Positions 31,998-40,643 of a stretch of DNA of 58,955 nt are shown here, piece by piece. This stretch comes from Brumimicrobium aurantiacum. GTDB taxonomy: Bacteria; Bacteroidota; Bacteroidia; Flavobacteriales_D; Crocinitomicaceae. Position 1 is the first letter of the stretch, and each line of letters starts with the position of its first letter. The stretch is from assembly GCF_003402975.1 (NCBI RefSeq), contig NZ_QURB01000004.1:1-58955 (forward strand), written 5' to 3'. The notes under the pieces are model-generated. The model did not search any database. It was not told the origin of the DNA and worked only from the letters and a program-made list of their open reading frames with translations. The position numbers and the translations under genes are program-made.

Positions 31998-33052
31998 CTT
32001 TGCATATATTGAATAAAGTTAGCACCTAAGCCTTCTGTTTTTAGATACTCCTCTGAAACAGGAGTTTCAACAGGTTCGAAATTTGGATCAGCAATAACTT
32101 TTGCTGGAAAATCATGATGTAGAATTCCAGAACGTCCGATACTTACAAAGTCAACTCCGGAAGCTAAGACCTCTTGAACTTCTTTTCCATTTCTAATTTT
32201 ACCTGCAACTGTCAACAAGGTATTTTTGTAATCTAGTGATGTAAAATGTTCCAATAATGAGATTTCTTCAGCTTGTTCTTCTTCTGGCATTTTGAAAACA
32301 TCCCAAAGTGAAACATCTAGAAAGTCGATTTTATTTTCATCAATAAATCGTTGACAAACTTTTTTGACCTCAGAAAGTTTCATTCCAAATCGTTCAGGGG
32401 AAAGACGAATTCCCAATAAAAATTTATTTCCACAACTTTCGCGAATCTCATCAACAATTTCAAACATCAAACGTGCTCTATTTTCTAAACTTCCACCATA
32501 TTCATCAGAACGGTGATTATATTCCGAGCTTAAAAATTGAGTTAGAATATATCCATGCGCTCCATGCACCTCTACTCCGTCATATCCACACTCTTGTGCA
32601 CGTACAGCAGCATCTACGAAGTCTTTCTTGAGTTGAATAACCTCATCGATTGTTAAAGCTCTTGCTCCAGATTTTTCATGAGCAGAAGGACAAACAGGTT
32701 CTTCTCCAATCAATTCCTGTGGAGTTCTCATTCCTGCATGGTGCAATTGAATTACTGCCAAACCTCCATGAGACTTAAGTTCTTTCACTAATTTTTGATG
32801 TCCAGCTTTTAATTCATCTGAGAAAATTCCTAATTGCCCAGGAAAACCTTGACCTATTTTCTGTACATGAGAAGCACAAGTCATGACCAATCCAAACTGG
32901 CCTTTTGCACGCATGGACAACCAATTGAATTCATCATCTCCAAGAGAACCGTCGGCATTACTTTGGGTATTGGTCATTGGTGCTAGCATAAATTTGTTTT
33001 TCATTATAGCTCCGCACTTAAATTGAATTTCTGTATTTGGGTTGTTTTGCAT
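31973..33052 (-). CDS. NADH:flavin oxidoreductase, old yellow enzyme family
   Basis: A 359-residue TIM-barrel flavoprotein. Family motifs in order: MKNKFMLAPMTNTQSNADGS, LAVIQLHHAGMRTPQ, CGYDGVEVHGAHGYILTQFL, SSEYNHRSDEYGGSLENRAR, and the FMN-phosphate region DFVSIGRSGILHHDFPAKV. OYE-type enzymes reduce activated C=C bonds of enones with NAD(P)H; the natural substrate is unknown. It precedes the small membrane protein gene in the same operon. Confidence 0.9.
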   Translation of the reverse strand: MQNNPNTEIQFKCGAIMKNKFMLAPMTNTQSNADGSLGDDEFNWLSMRAKGQFGLVMTCASHVQKIGQGFPGQLGIFSDELKAGHQKLVKELKSHGGLAVIQLHHAGMRTPQELIGEEPVCPSAHEKSGARALTIDEVIQLKKDFVDAAVRAQECGYDGVEVHGAHGYILTQFLSSEYNHRSDEYGGSLENRARLMFEIVDEIRESCGNKFLLGIRLSPERFGMKLSEVKKVCQRFIDENKIDFLDVSLWDVFKMPEEEQAEEISLLEHFTSLDYKNTLLTVAGKIRNGKEVQEVLASGVDFVSIGRSGILHHDFPAKVIADPNFEPVETPVSEEYLKTEGLGANFIQYMQRWDGFLEK

Positions 33053-33173
33053 TTTGGTATTTTTTAAACTAACTATTGTACAATTGGAAAGGCAAAAAGT
33101 TTGGTTAAATTTTTAAACATGCCTTAAATCTGCACCTAGTAAAATAGGTCTATTCTTTTTAAAGCAGATAAAA

Positions 33174-33255
33174 AGCCGTTGAAACGGCTAAAATTGTACA
33201 TTCATATTCTTCTAGATGCGGGATGATCCCGAAAGTTTTCGGGACCACATCAATA
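33174..33255 (+). repeat. Inverted intergenic element, left copy
   Basis: Two parts: palindrome AGCCGTTGAAACGGCT (33174-33189) and a 36-base block (33220-33255) with an inner CCCGAAAGTTTTCGGG hairpin. Both parts recur as exact reverse complements, in mirrored order, at 33729-33812. The two copies flank the VF530 gene. Confidence 0.85.
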
Positions 33256-33288
33256 AAAAATGCGAATGATGAAGAAATGATTTTTTAA

Positions 33289-33522
33289 TTACCACTTCGT
33301 TCTTAAATACAATTGTTCCACCTTGTTTCTCGCCCAAGGTGTTCTTCTTAAAAACTTCAAACTTGAGGAAATAGATGGATTGCTTTGAAAACAGTTAATG
33401 TTTATTCTATCTCCTAGTTCTTCCCAACCATAATGATCTACTAAATCGTTTAGAATTGTAGCTAATTTCACTCCATGTAATGGATTGTTTGGCTGTTGCT
33501 CTATTTCTTTGTAATTCCCCAT
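33289..33522 (-). CDS. VF530 family (DUF2132) DNA-binding protein
   Basis: A 77-residue protein almost entirely made of the family pattern: [40 protein letters not shown] and [20 protein letters not shown]. The Vibrio prototype folds like a small helical nucleic-acid-binding protein; the biological role is unknown. It is the only gene between the two arms of an inverted repeat. Confidence 0.9.
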   Translation of the reverse strand: MGNYKEIEQQPNNPLHGVKLATILNDLVDHYGWEELGDRININCFQSNPSISSSLKFLRRTPWARNKVEQLYLRTKW

Positions 33523-33728
33523 GTTTTCTCGTTTATATTGCGTTTCTACACAACATCTTCTTTTTTCAAATATACTAATTCATTTCTGTATTCAGGATTT
33601 ACTTAGACTAAGCTAAAGATAATATTAATTGCGTATCGGGAACTTTACAAGTGGAGTATCATATCGAATCTACTGAAGTAGAAGATATGTTTACGCAATA
33701 AAAAGTGTTTTTATTATGGGTAAAACTC

Positions 33729-33812
33729 TATTGATGTGGTCCCGAAAACTTTCGGGATCATCCCACATTCAATAGAATTAGCAGACTCAAGCCTCAAGCC
33801 GTTTCAACGGCT
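33729..33812 (-). repeat. Inverted intergenic element, right copy
   Basis: Exact reverse complement of the 36-base block (33729-33764) and of the 16-base palindrome (33797-33812) found at 33174-33255, with 32 instead of 30 bases between the parts. The remaining gene-free sequence from 33523 to 33874 shows nothing else I can name. Confidence 0.85.
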
Positions 33813-33874
33813 TATAATTCAGGTTTTATAAATCTAACTGAAAGCAATTAAAACTTCTTAAAACGCATTTAATA

Positions 33875-34591
33875 TTAATTGACAACAACTTTCTTCACCA
33901 ATTGTCCAATTAAATTTGATTTAACTTGAGTTAAGGCATGGTCTTTAGCTTCAGCAAATGAAATTCCCATTTTTCGATCTATCGATTGTAAGTCTTTTGG
34001 AAAACCTTCAACTAACTGGTCGTAATAGGCACTCAACACCTCATCATTAGGCAGTTCAAAATTTATGCGCAATTGAAACCTTCTAATCAAGGCTGAATCA
34101 ATAATTTCTGGATGATTTGTAGCACTAATCAATAAAGCATCATTTGGATAATAATCAATCAACTGAATTAAAGTATTCACCAATCTACGCATTTCTCCCA
34201 CCTCTTTGTCACTGCTATCACGCTCCTTTCCTATTTGATCAAATTCATCTAAAAACAAAACCGATTTTGTACGGGCTGCCTTGTCAAAAACTTGTTTGAT
34301 GTTTTGTGATGTTTCTCCAATTCTAGAACATATAATGGTACTTAAATTGAGAATAAAAATTGGTTTCCCTAATGCATTCGCAATCGCTTTGGCGGTAGTA
34401 GTTTTTCCACATCCAGAACTTCCTTGAAGTAAGATTTTATTGTTAACCGGTAAATTATATTTCGACAGTTCATCAACAAATTGATGTTCTTTGATCAATT
34501 GTTGAATATGGTTTTGATTCTCTTGATTGAGAAATACATCTTCTAAAGAAACAGCTTCTTTATCTCTGATTACAAGGTCATGAATATTCAT
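33875..34591 (-). CDS. AAA family ATPase (small, stand-alone)
   Basis: A 238-residue AAA protein: Walker A LLQGSSGCGKTT near residue 55, Walker B VLFLDEFDQIG near 110, sensor-1 LLISATNHPE, arginine-finger region DSALIRRFQLRI. It resembles the ATPase module of FtsH/SpoVK-type proteins without membrane or protease domains; a short N-terminal extension (about 50 residues) precedes the ATPase core. Such minimal AAA proteins often work with a partner; none is obvious in the operon. Divergent from an HTH regulator gene. A TATCTTTG element at 34612-34619 on the minus strand could be its -7 box. Confidence 0.85.
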   Translation of the reverse strand: MNIHDLVIRDKEAVSLEDVFLNQENQNHIQQLIKEHQFVDELSKYNLPVNNKILLQGSSGCGKTTTAKAIANALGKPIFILNLSTIICSRIGETSQNIKQVFDKAARTKSVLFLDEFDQIGKERDSSDKEVGEMRRLVNTLIQLIDYYPNDALLISATNHPEIIDSALIRRFQLRINFELPNDEVLSAYYDQLVEGFPKDLQSIDRKMGISFAEAKDHALTQVKSNLIGQLVKKVVVN

Positions 34592-34797
34592 TGGTGAAAT
34601 AAATTTGAATGCAAAGATACTAATCGAAGAGTGATTTACGAATTAAAAAACGTAGACTCATGGTTTGTTCAAATTTGCGCTGTATTAGAACGCGGATGAA
34701 GCGGATCTGTGAACGCGGATTTGCACGAATTATGTTTTTTTTAAAGTGATTAAAAAATTCAGAAGTTTAAAAGATCAATTTTAAAAAAGTATAAATA

Positions 34798-35175
34798 ATG
34801 ATAAATAGAGAAGAATTAATTCGCAGTAAAGAATATTGGCTGGAAAAAATCCAAAATGAATTATTCATGGAGATTGAAGAATATATTAAAAACAACAATC
34901 TAAATAAAACTCAGTTTGCACAAAAACTTGGCGTTTCCAGAAGCTATCTCACACAAGTTCTCAACGAAAACTTTGATCACAAACTAAGCAAATTAATTGA
35001 GTTAAGCATAGCCATTGGAAAAGTTCCAAATTTCAAATTTGAAGACATTGAAGAGTTCCTCGAAAATGATAACCAAAAAAATCCAACCGATTACAGCAAC
35101 AATACGAGAGCTAATGTTGGTCACTTACCTCTACTCTCAGATAAAGAATCTGATTACAATAATTCTAAATCATAA
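34798..35175 (+). CDS. XRE-type helix-turn-helix regulator
   Basis: A 125-residue protein. The HTH is at residues about 31-66: NLNKTQFAQKLGVSRSYLTQ, VLNENFDHKLSKLIELSIAI. The C-terminal 40 residues are polar and probably disordered. It is divergent from the AAA ATPase gene with about 200 bases between. The intergenic region contains short ACGCGGAT-type repeats (34687-34735) common in Bacteroidota. Target genes are unknown. Confidence 0.85.
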   Translation: MINREELIRSKEYWLEKIQNELFMEIEEYIKNNNLNKTQFAQKLGVSRSYLTQVLNENFDHKLSKLIELSIAIGKVPNFKFEDIEEFLENDNQKNPTDYSNNTRANVGHLPLLSDKESDYNNSKS

Positions 35176-35250
35176 TTAAATTTGATGGTTCAAGCATTCA
35201 ACTATCTAACAAAAACTCATCTCAGGAAAATTCGACTACAGCATTAATAG

Positions 35251-35967
35251 TCAATGCATATTAAGTATTCGATTCAAAATTCCTCCAATCTCCTCTCCTT
35301 TTGTTAAAGCCATCATGTGCGAACCGTTTTCAATAACAAAATCAGTGGAATCAATATTACGAATTGGAATGGTATGGTCGTTACTCCCATGAATATGTAT
35401 CAAATTTGAAGTATTGGCTTTCCTTTCCCAACGAATGATCATGCGAACAGAATATTTCAAATATTGCTCATTCTTTTTTTCTAACATACTTTTAAAGGTC
35501 GCTTCATTTTGATCTCGATCTGGCTCCACGATGGGTTGTAATGTTTTAGCTCCCCAAGCAATCAATCGAGAGGGGAAAACAGCATACAATGGAATGGCTT
35601 TTTGAAAGCGATAACGTACCGGAAGTTCTTTTCTGTTTTTTGCACTTGAAATGATAACTACTTTTTCAGGGTTGAGCATTTCACTCAACTCCACACACAA
35701 CATTCCACCAAGTGAAACGCCAACCAAAGCAAAACCTTCTGTAGTGTCAATATTAACAGCCAATTTCTCCGCCAATTCCTTCATATTCATTTTTGAAGTT
35801 AAGGTGTCATAGCGCAAATGTCGAATGGTGTAATTGGTATCTAATTTTAATGAATCAAAAATCCGTGCATCAGAACCTTGTCCTGGAAGGAAATAAACTG
35901 TTTTGATTTCTTGACTGAAACCAATTGAACTAAAACAAAGAAAGACCAACAGATAAAAAAATTTCAT
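35251..35967 (-). CDS. Exported alpha/beta hydrolase
   Basis: A 238-residue protein with a signal peptide (FFYLLVFLCFSSIGFSQ). The hydrolase fold shows the oxyanion region VYFLPGQGSDARIFDSL, the nucleophile elbow GVSLGGM, an acid in IHIHGSNDHTIP and the histidine in IENGSHMMALTKGEEI. A periplasmic esterase or lipase-like activity is plausible; the substrate is unknown. It lies 26 bases after the helicase gene on the same strand and may be co-transcribed. Confidence 0.82.
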   Translation of the reverse strand: MKFFYLLVFLCFSSIGFSQEIKTVYFLPGQGSDARIFDSLKLDTNYTIRHLRYDTLTSKMNMKELAEKLAVNIDTTEGFALVGVSLGGMLCVELSEMLNPEKVVIISSAKNRKELPVRYRFQKAIPLYAVFPSRLIAWGAKTLQPIVEPDRDQNEATFKSMLEKKNEQYLKYSVRMIIRWERKANTSNLIHIHGSNDHTIPIRNIDSTDFVIENGSHMMALTKGEEIGGILNRILNMH

Positions 35968-35993
35968 ATCCCTACTTTAAAAATTAGTCAATT

Positions 35994-37328
35994 TTATATC
36001 TCACTAATCCTCACTTTTTTCGTTTTCAACTTTTGATTATTGAGTTGCTTCATCACAATCTTTGCGGCTTTTGCATGAACACCAACATAAGCGCAATTTT
36101 GTTTTAATTCGATGACACCCAGTTGATTTTTATTGATGTTACTTTGCTTTAAGAAAAATCCAGCGATATCTCCTTTTGAAATTTTATCACGTCGTCCTCC
36201 TGTAATATATAAAGTTGTCCATTTTTCTTGTGCTGAAGTATTTTTACGTGCTTGATTCGCTATTTCTATTCTTTCTGGATTTTCTTCTGCGATAAATGAA
36301 GGTAGTTCGTCCTCTTCCCAGTGTAAAATATAAGCAACACCTTCTTTATTCATTCTGGCCGTACGCCCATTTCGGTGAATAAACTCCTTTTCGTGAAGCG
36401 GTAAATGATAGTGTAAAATAAATTCGATTTCAGGAATATCTAATCCACGTGCTGCGAGATCTGTTGCCAATAATAACTGACATGTTCCATTTCTAAATTT
36501 AATTAAAGAACGTTCTCTGTCAATTTGCTCCATTCCACCATGGAAACTAGCGTGATCAATGTTGTGCTCTTCCATAAAAGTACTCACCCTGTCCAAGGCA
36601 TCTTTGTAATTACAGAAAATAATTCCCGGCTTTGGTCCTATAAAATCGATAGCACTTTTTAAGGCTTGCAACTTATCTTTATCTTCAGAAAGAAGAATTT
36701 TTAATTTGCGTTTAGTATTGCTTTCAGACAAGTAATTCACTTCAATTGGATGTTTTAAGCCAACAAACTCAGGAATTGATGCATCTTGAGTGGCAGAGGT
36801 CAGTACACGTTGTTTTACGTTAGGTAAGGCATATATAATTTCAGCCATTTCCTTTTCAAATCCTATTTCCAAAGACTTATCAAATTCATCTAAAACCAAG
36901 GTTTGAATATGATCAAGAGAATAATCATCTCTTCTAAAACGATCTGCAACCCTTCCTGGAGTACCTATCAAAATAGCAGGTCTTGTTTTTAAGTCAATTT
37001 TATCTAGTGCACCAGCACGACCCCCATAAACAGAATTAATCTTAAATCCTGACCCCATATTTCGTGCAACTTTTTCAATTTGCTGCGCCAATTCACGAGA
37101 AGGCACTAAAATCAACAATTGAATTTCATCACAATCTGCATCGAGTTGAGCAATCAAAGGCATTAAAAACGCCAAAGTTTTTCCTGTTCCAGTTGGAGAA
37201 AGTAAAACGACATCAGAAGTTGATTGTATCGCATTGGAAGCCTCTTCCTGCATTGGATTTAACTTTTCAATGCCTAACTTTTTAAGCGTTTGCTTTTGAA
37301 ATTCTTGATTTGTTTTTTCCTTGGCCAT
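35994..37328 (-). CDS. dbpA: DEAD-box RNA helicase with DbpA-type RNA-binding domain
   Basis: A 444-residue helicase: Q motif LNPMQEEA, motif I SPTGTGKT, GTPGR, motif II as VLDEFD (DEFD rather than DEAD), SAT, and C-terminal ATDLAARGLDIPEI and HRNGRTARM. Residues about 370-444 resemble the DbpA/CsdA RNA-binding domain (TLYITGGRRDKISKGDIAGF, GVIELKQNCAYVGV). DbpA acts on 23S rRNA helix 92 in large-subunit assembly; the same role is likely but not certain here. Confidence 0.85.
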   Translation of the reverse strand: MAKEKTNQEFQKQTLKKLGIEKLNPMQEEASNAIQSTSDVVLLSPTGTGKTLAFLMPLIAQLDADCDEIQLLILVPSRELAQQIEKVARNMGSGFKINSVYGGRAGALDKIDLKTRPAILIGTPGRVADRFRRDDYSLDHIQTLVLDEFDKSLEIGFEKEMAEIIYALPNVKQRVLTSATQDASIPEFVGLKHPIEVNYLSESNTKRKLKILLSEDKDKLQALKSAIDFIGPKPGIIFCNYKDALDRVSTFMEEHNIDHASFHGGMEQIDRERSLIKFRNGTCQLLLATDLAARGLDIPEIEFILHYHLPLHEKEFIHRNGRTARMNKEGVAYILHWEEDELPSFIAEENPERIEIANQARKNTSAQEKWTTLYITGGRRDKISKGDIAGFFLKQSNINKNQLGVIELKQNCAYVGVHAKAAKIVMKQLNNQKLKTKKVRISEI

Positions 37329-37512
37329 AATCTGATTTATTTAAGTTCCCTTTGGAGACAACTTCTTGTGTTATTTAGAATATCCACTGTGTGTAATATT
37401 CGATAAAGATAATCATTCAAACCATTATCAAGATTAAAAACTATGCACTGCTAAAAAAATAGCACAGTACTATAGATTACAACATCTAAGTACTGCGCTA
37501 TACTCTATTTTT

Positions 37513-38898
37513 TTATTTGACTAATTGAACTTCTGTATCAACATTTTCTCTCGTTAACCAACCTCTTCTATTTGCAGTGACAATAGCATAAGGCGTAATC
37601 CAGAATAATGTAAAGAAATAGAACAAATTATAAGTAAAAATCCATAATGAATTTCTTTTGTTGTTTTTTACCGCATAGTAAACCGCCGGAATAATAGAGA
37701 ACAATGCGATACTTACAATAGTTGAACACAAGAAAAGCATTGGATAAAATATCAAACTGAGTATCATTAAAATCAAGGCTGGATATGCTGTAATAACAGT
37801 CAACCATTGATTCACCAATAAAACCCTAGGTCTTAGTCTATTCTCAGGCCTAAATTTCTTAAATGCAAACTTCGACATCATTATGTTTTCACGCACATTA
37901 CTTCTTTCCCAACGTGTAAACATTTTTCTCAAAACAGTATAGTTCTCTGGAATATTCGTGGCTACACTTGCATTACTTTGAAACATTGTATCATAACCTT
38001 GCTTCATAATCATATTGGTCATTGCTCTATCCTCACCAATATCAGTTTTTACACCCATAAAAGTTTGATTGATCCATTCATCCAAACAGTTCATAACGGC
38101 ATCTTTTCTATATGCGGCTAGTGCACCTGGAGTACATAAAACGCTTTTCATATTTCCCTGTGCTGCGCGAATGAAACCAAAACTAAAAGCAAAACTTACA
38201 TTCAACATTTTAGGAATGATGGCTTTATTTGTGTTTTGAATCTTAACATTCCCTGCCACTGCACCACATCTTTCATTCACCACAAATGGAGAAACCAAAT
38301 TACGCAAAGTATTTTTGTAGATGAGCGAGTCACTATCAATCGTAACAATAACTTCTCCAGTAGCTAAATTAAAACCTCTGTACAAAGCATGTCGTTTACC
38401 TTTATTTTCTGGTTGCTGGTAAATAGATAGGAAATCACCCAATTCATCTTTCGCTTTTAGCATCCAGTCCCAAGTATCATCCTTACTTCCATCATCAATA
38501 GCAATCAATTGAATATTCTCCATTGGGAAATTACTCTCAGCAATACTTTTTAAAGTATGAAAAACAAAGGCTCCTTCATTGTAGGCAGGAACGATAATAG
38601 TTACCGTAGGCAAATCCACATCTTTCGCTGCTTCTACTGGTTTATATTTTAAATAATTGACCAATAAAAAGGCTAAAAATGAAATTTTAAAAATCAAGAG
38701 AAATGCAGTGAAATAGAAAAGTACACTTCCTAAAACTGAATTAAATTGAAGATTTCTAATCTCTTGAAATTCGTCTTGAAACTGAAACAGAATAAAACCT
38801 GCTCCGAAAATTAAAACTAAAGTATAAAAAAGTATACTGTAGTCTAAGAAAGACAATAGTGTCTTGGGTTTAAATTTTGATGTTTTTTTTACGACCAT
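37513..38898 (-). CDS. Membrane glycosyltransferase family 2 (hyaluronan/chitin synthase-like)
   Basis: About 461 residues from ATG 38898; a longer frame from ATG 38967 is possible. Two N-terminal membrane segments are followed by the GT-A domain: TVTIIVPAYNEGAFVFHTLK, IAIDDGSKDDTWDWM, VIVTIDSDSLIY (DxD), TDIGEDRAMTNMI (catalytic GED) and MFTRWERSNVREN, equivalent to the (Q/R)xxRW motif of processive synthases. Further membrane segments end the protein. Probably makes a polysaccharide such as a beta-linked N-acetylglucosamine or glucose polymer. No export partners are adjacent. Confidence 0.85.
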   Translation of the reverse strand: MVVKKTSKFKPKTLLSFLDYSILFYTLVLIFGAGFILFQFQDEFQEIRNLQFNSVLGSVLFYFTAFLLIFKISFLAFLLVNYLKYKPVEAAKDVDLPTVTIIVPAYNEGAFVFHTLKSIAESNFPMENIQLIAIDDGSKDDTWDWMLKAKDELGDFLSIYQQPENKGKRHALYRGFNLATGEVIVTIDSDSLIYKNTLRNLVSPFVVNERCGAVAGNVKIQNTNKAIIPKMLNVSFAFSFGFIRAAQGNMKSVLCTPGALAAYRKDAVMNCLDEWINQTFMGVKTDIGEDRAMTNMIMKQGYDTMFQSNASVATNIPENYTVLRKMFTRWERSNVRENIMMSKFAFKKFRPENRLRPRVLLVNQWLTVITAYPALILMILSLIFYPMLFLCSTIVSIALFSIIPAVYYAVKNNKRNSLWIFTYNLFYFFTLFWITPYAIVTANRRGWLTRENVDTEVQLVK

Positions 38899-39227
38899 GT
38901 TTTTGTAGTTGAAAAGTGAATAATTATTATTTAGTAGAATAGTAGTTTTAAAAACTGGTACTAACATAATTCATTTACATCAACATTGTCGCCGCTTATA
39001 ACAAATATTAGCCTCTTGTAACATTCGTTAACGAAATTCAATGGGCGTGAAAAAACACTTTTTTGAGACTCACGATACAATTGAATAGAAGGTAAACCCT
39101 ACATTATTAGCGTAATAATATAAAACTTTCATTGTAGAGATCCTCTTAAATAATTGGTCTATCATATGAGAATAAGTTCAAGGGTTTTAACAAACATGTA
39201 TTAAGAGAATTTGAACAGAACAAATAG

Positions 39228-40634
39228 CTATTTTACTCTTGATTCTGCTTCTTTCTCTTTAAGCTTTTGCAACCTTCTTTTGCTTAATGCTTTCCTTCCT
39301 TTTGCACTTTCTTTTCTAGGAACTAGAATTAACAACACAAGTCCAATCGCAAAGAATCCAACAATAGATAAAACAGAAGCGCGCAGATTTCCTGTCATGT
39401 ATTCCATAAATCCGAAGAAGAAAAGTCCGAGGACAATTCCGAGTTTTTCAGCAACATCATAAAATGAAAAATACGATGCATGGTCTTCTGTGGTTGGTAA
39501 GAATTTTGAATAGGTAGAACGAGATAGCGCTTGAACACCTCCCATAACTAAACCTATACCAGCGGCAAGGAAATAGAACTCTACTGGAGATTTAATCCAA
39601 TAAGCCCAAATACAAAGCAACATCCAACCAATTACTACAAAGATTAGCGTTTTTAAATTTCCGATTTTACTTGAAATGAAAGACATCAAATAAGCACCTG
39701 CAGCGCCTAAAATTTGAATCAGAAGAATAGCGATAATTAAATTGGCATCTCCTCCACCTTCTCCCCATTCAATTTCTTTTTTGGCAAAAACAACGGCCAT
39801 CAACATTACCGTTTGTACTCCTGTATTAAAGAAGAAAAACGACAATAAATAACGTTGTAATCGCTTGGTTTGTCTAAACTCTTTAAATACACTTTTCAAT
39901 TCCGTTACTCCTTTAAAAATATAACCTGAATTGACATCGCGTTTATATATGTTATGCGGTAATCTTCGGAATGTAAATTGAGCAAATCCCATCCACCACA
40001 ATCCTACTAAAACAAAACTGTATTTTGTATATGCTGCATCACCGAGCATAATCATGGCCAAACAAATGACCAAAAGTAACATACTTCCAAAGTATCCCAT
40101 TGAGAATCCTCTTGCCGAAATATTATCGTGTTGTTTAGGTTCTGCTATTTCTGGTAAAAAAGCATTGTAGAAAACGAGACTATTCCAAAAACCTATGCTG
40201 GCCAGGAAGATGGACAACATTCCCCATTCGATGTTCGCGGGATCAAACCAGTAAAGTGAAATACTTGAAAACGCTCCGAGATAACAGAAGAACTGCATAA
40301 AACGTTTTTTATTTCCAGAGATATCTGCAATTCCTGACAACAAAGGAGATAAAACACTTACCAATAAGAAAGAAGCGGCTAAGACATAAGAGAACAAAAC
40401 AGAATTGGATAAACTAATTCCAAAAAAATCAATCATTACATTTTCATCGGGCAACAATTTTTCACGCCCTACTTTTTTGAGGTAATGACTTTCTGTAATA
40501 TTGGCGTAAAACACAGGAAATATCGCGGAAGATATCACCAAATTATAGACTGAATTTGCCCAGTCATAAAATATCCAACCTTTAATTACACGTTGGTTTC
40601 CTTTCAATGAATGTTTTACCGTTTCCTTTTCCAT
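39228..40634 (-). CDS. MFS transporter, UMF1/Atg22-like family
   Basis: A 468-residue transporter with about twelve membrane segments. The UMF1-type start is recognisable: VIKGWIFYDWANSVYNLVIS, SAIFPVFYANITES. A central GYFGSMLLLVICLAMIML and the AGIGLVMGGVQALSRSTYSK block are typical of this group. Fungal Atg22 relatives export amino acids from vacuoles; bacterial function is not established. The gene ends in a basic tail and follows the E1 dehydrogenase gene by 9 bases, so it is likely co-transcribed. Confidence 0.87.
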   Translation of the reverse strand: MEKETVKHSLKGNQRVIKGWIFYDWANSVYNLVISSAIFPVFYANITESHYLKKVGREKLLPDENVMIDFFGISLSNSVLFSYVLAASFLLVSVLSPLLSGIADISGNKKRFMQFFCYLGAFSSISLYWFDPANIEWGMLSIFLASIGFWNSLVFYNAFLPEIAEPKQHDNISARGFSMGYFGSMLLLVICLAMIMLGDAAYTKYSFVLVGLWWMGFAQFTFRRLPHNIYKRDVNSGYIFKGVTELKSVFKEFRQTKRLQRYLLSFFFFNTGVQTVMLMAVVFAKKEIEWGEGGGDANLIIAILLIQILGAAGAYLMSFISSKIGNLKTLIFVVIGWMLLCIWAYWIKSPVEFYFLAAGIGLVMGGVQALSRSTYSKFLPTTEDHASYFSFYDVAEKLGIVLGLFFFGFMEYMTGNLRASVLSIVGFFAIGLVLLILVPRKESAKGRKALSKRRLQKLKEKEAESRVK

Positions 40635-40643
40635 TTGAATGAT

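Noticed and set aside
33174-33812. Insertion sequence around the VF530 gene
   Set aside because: Inverted arms are present, but there is no transposase and the enclosed gene belongs to a known non-transposase family; kept only as a repeat finding.
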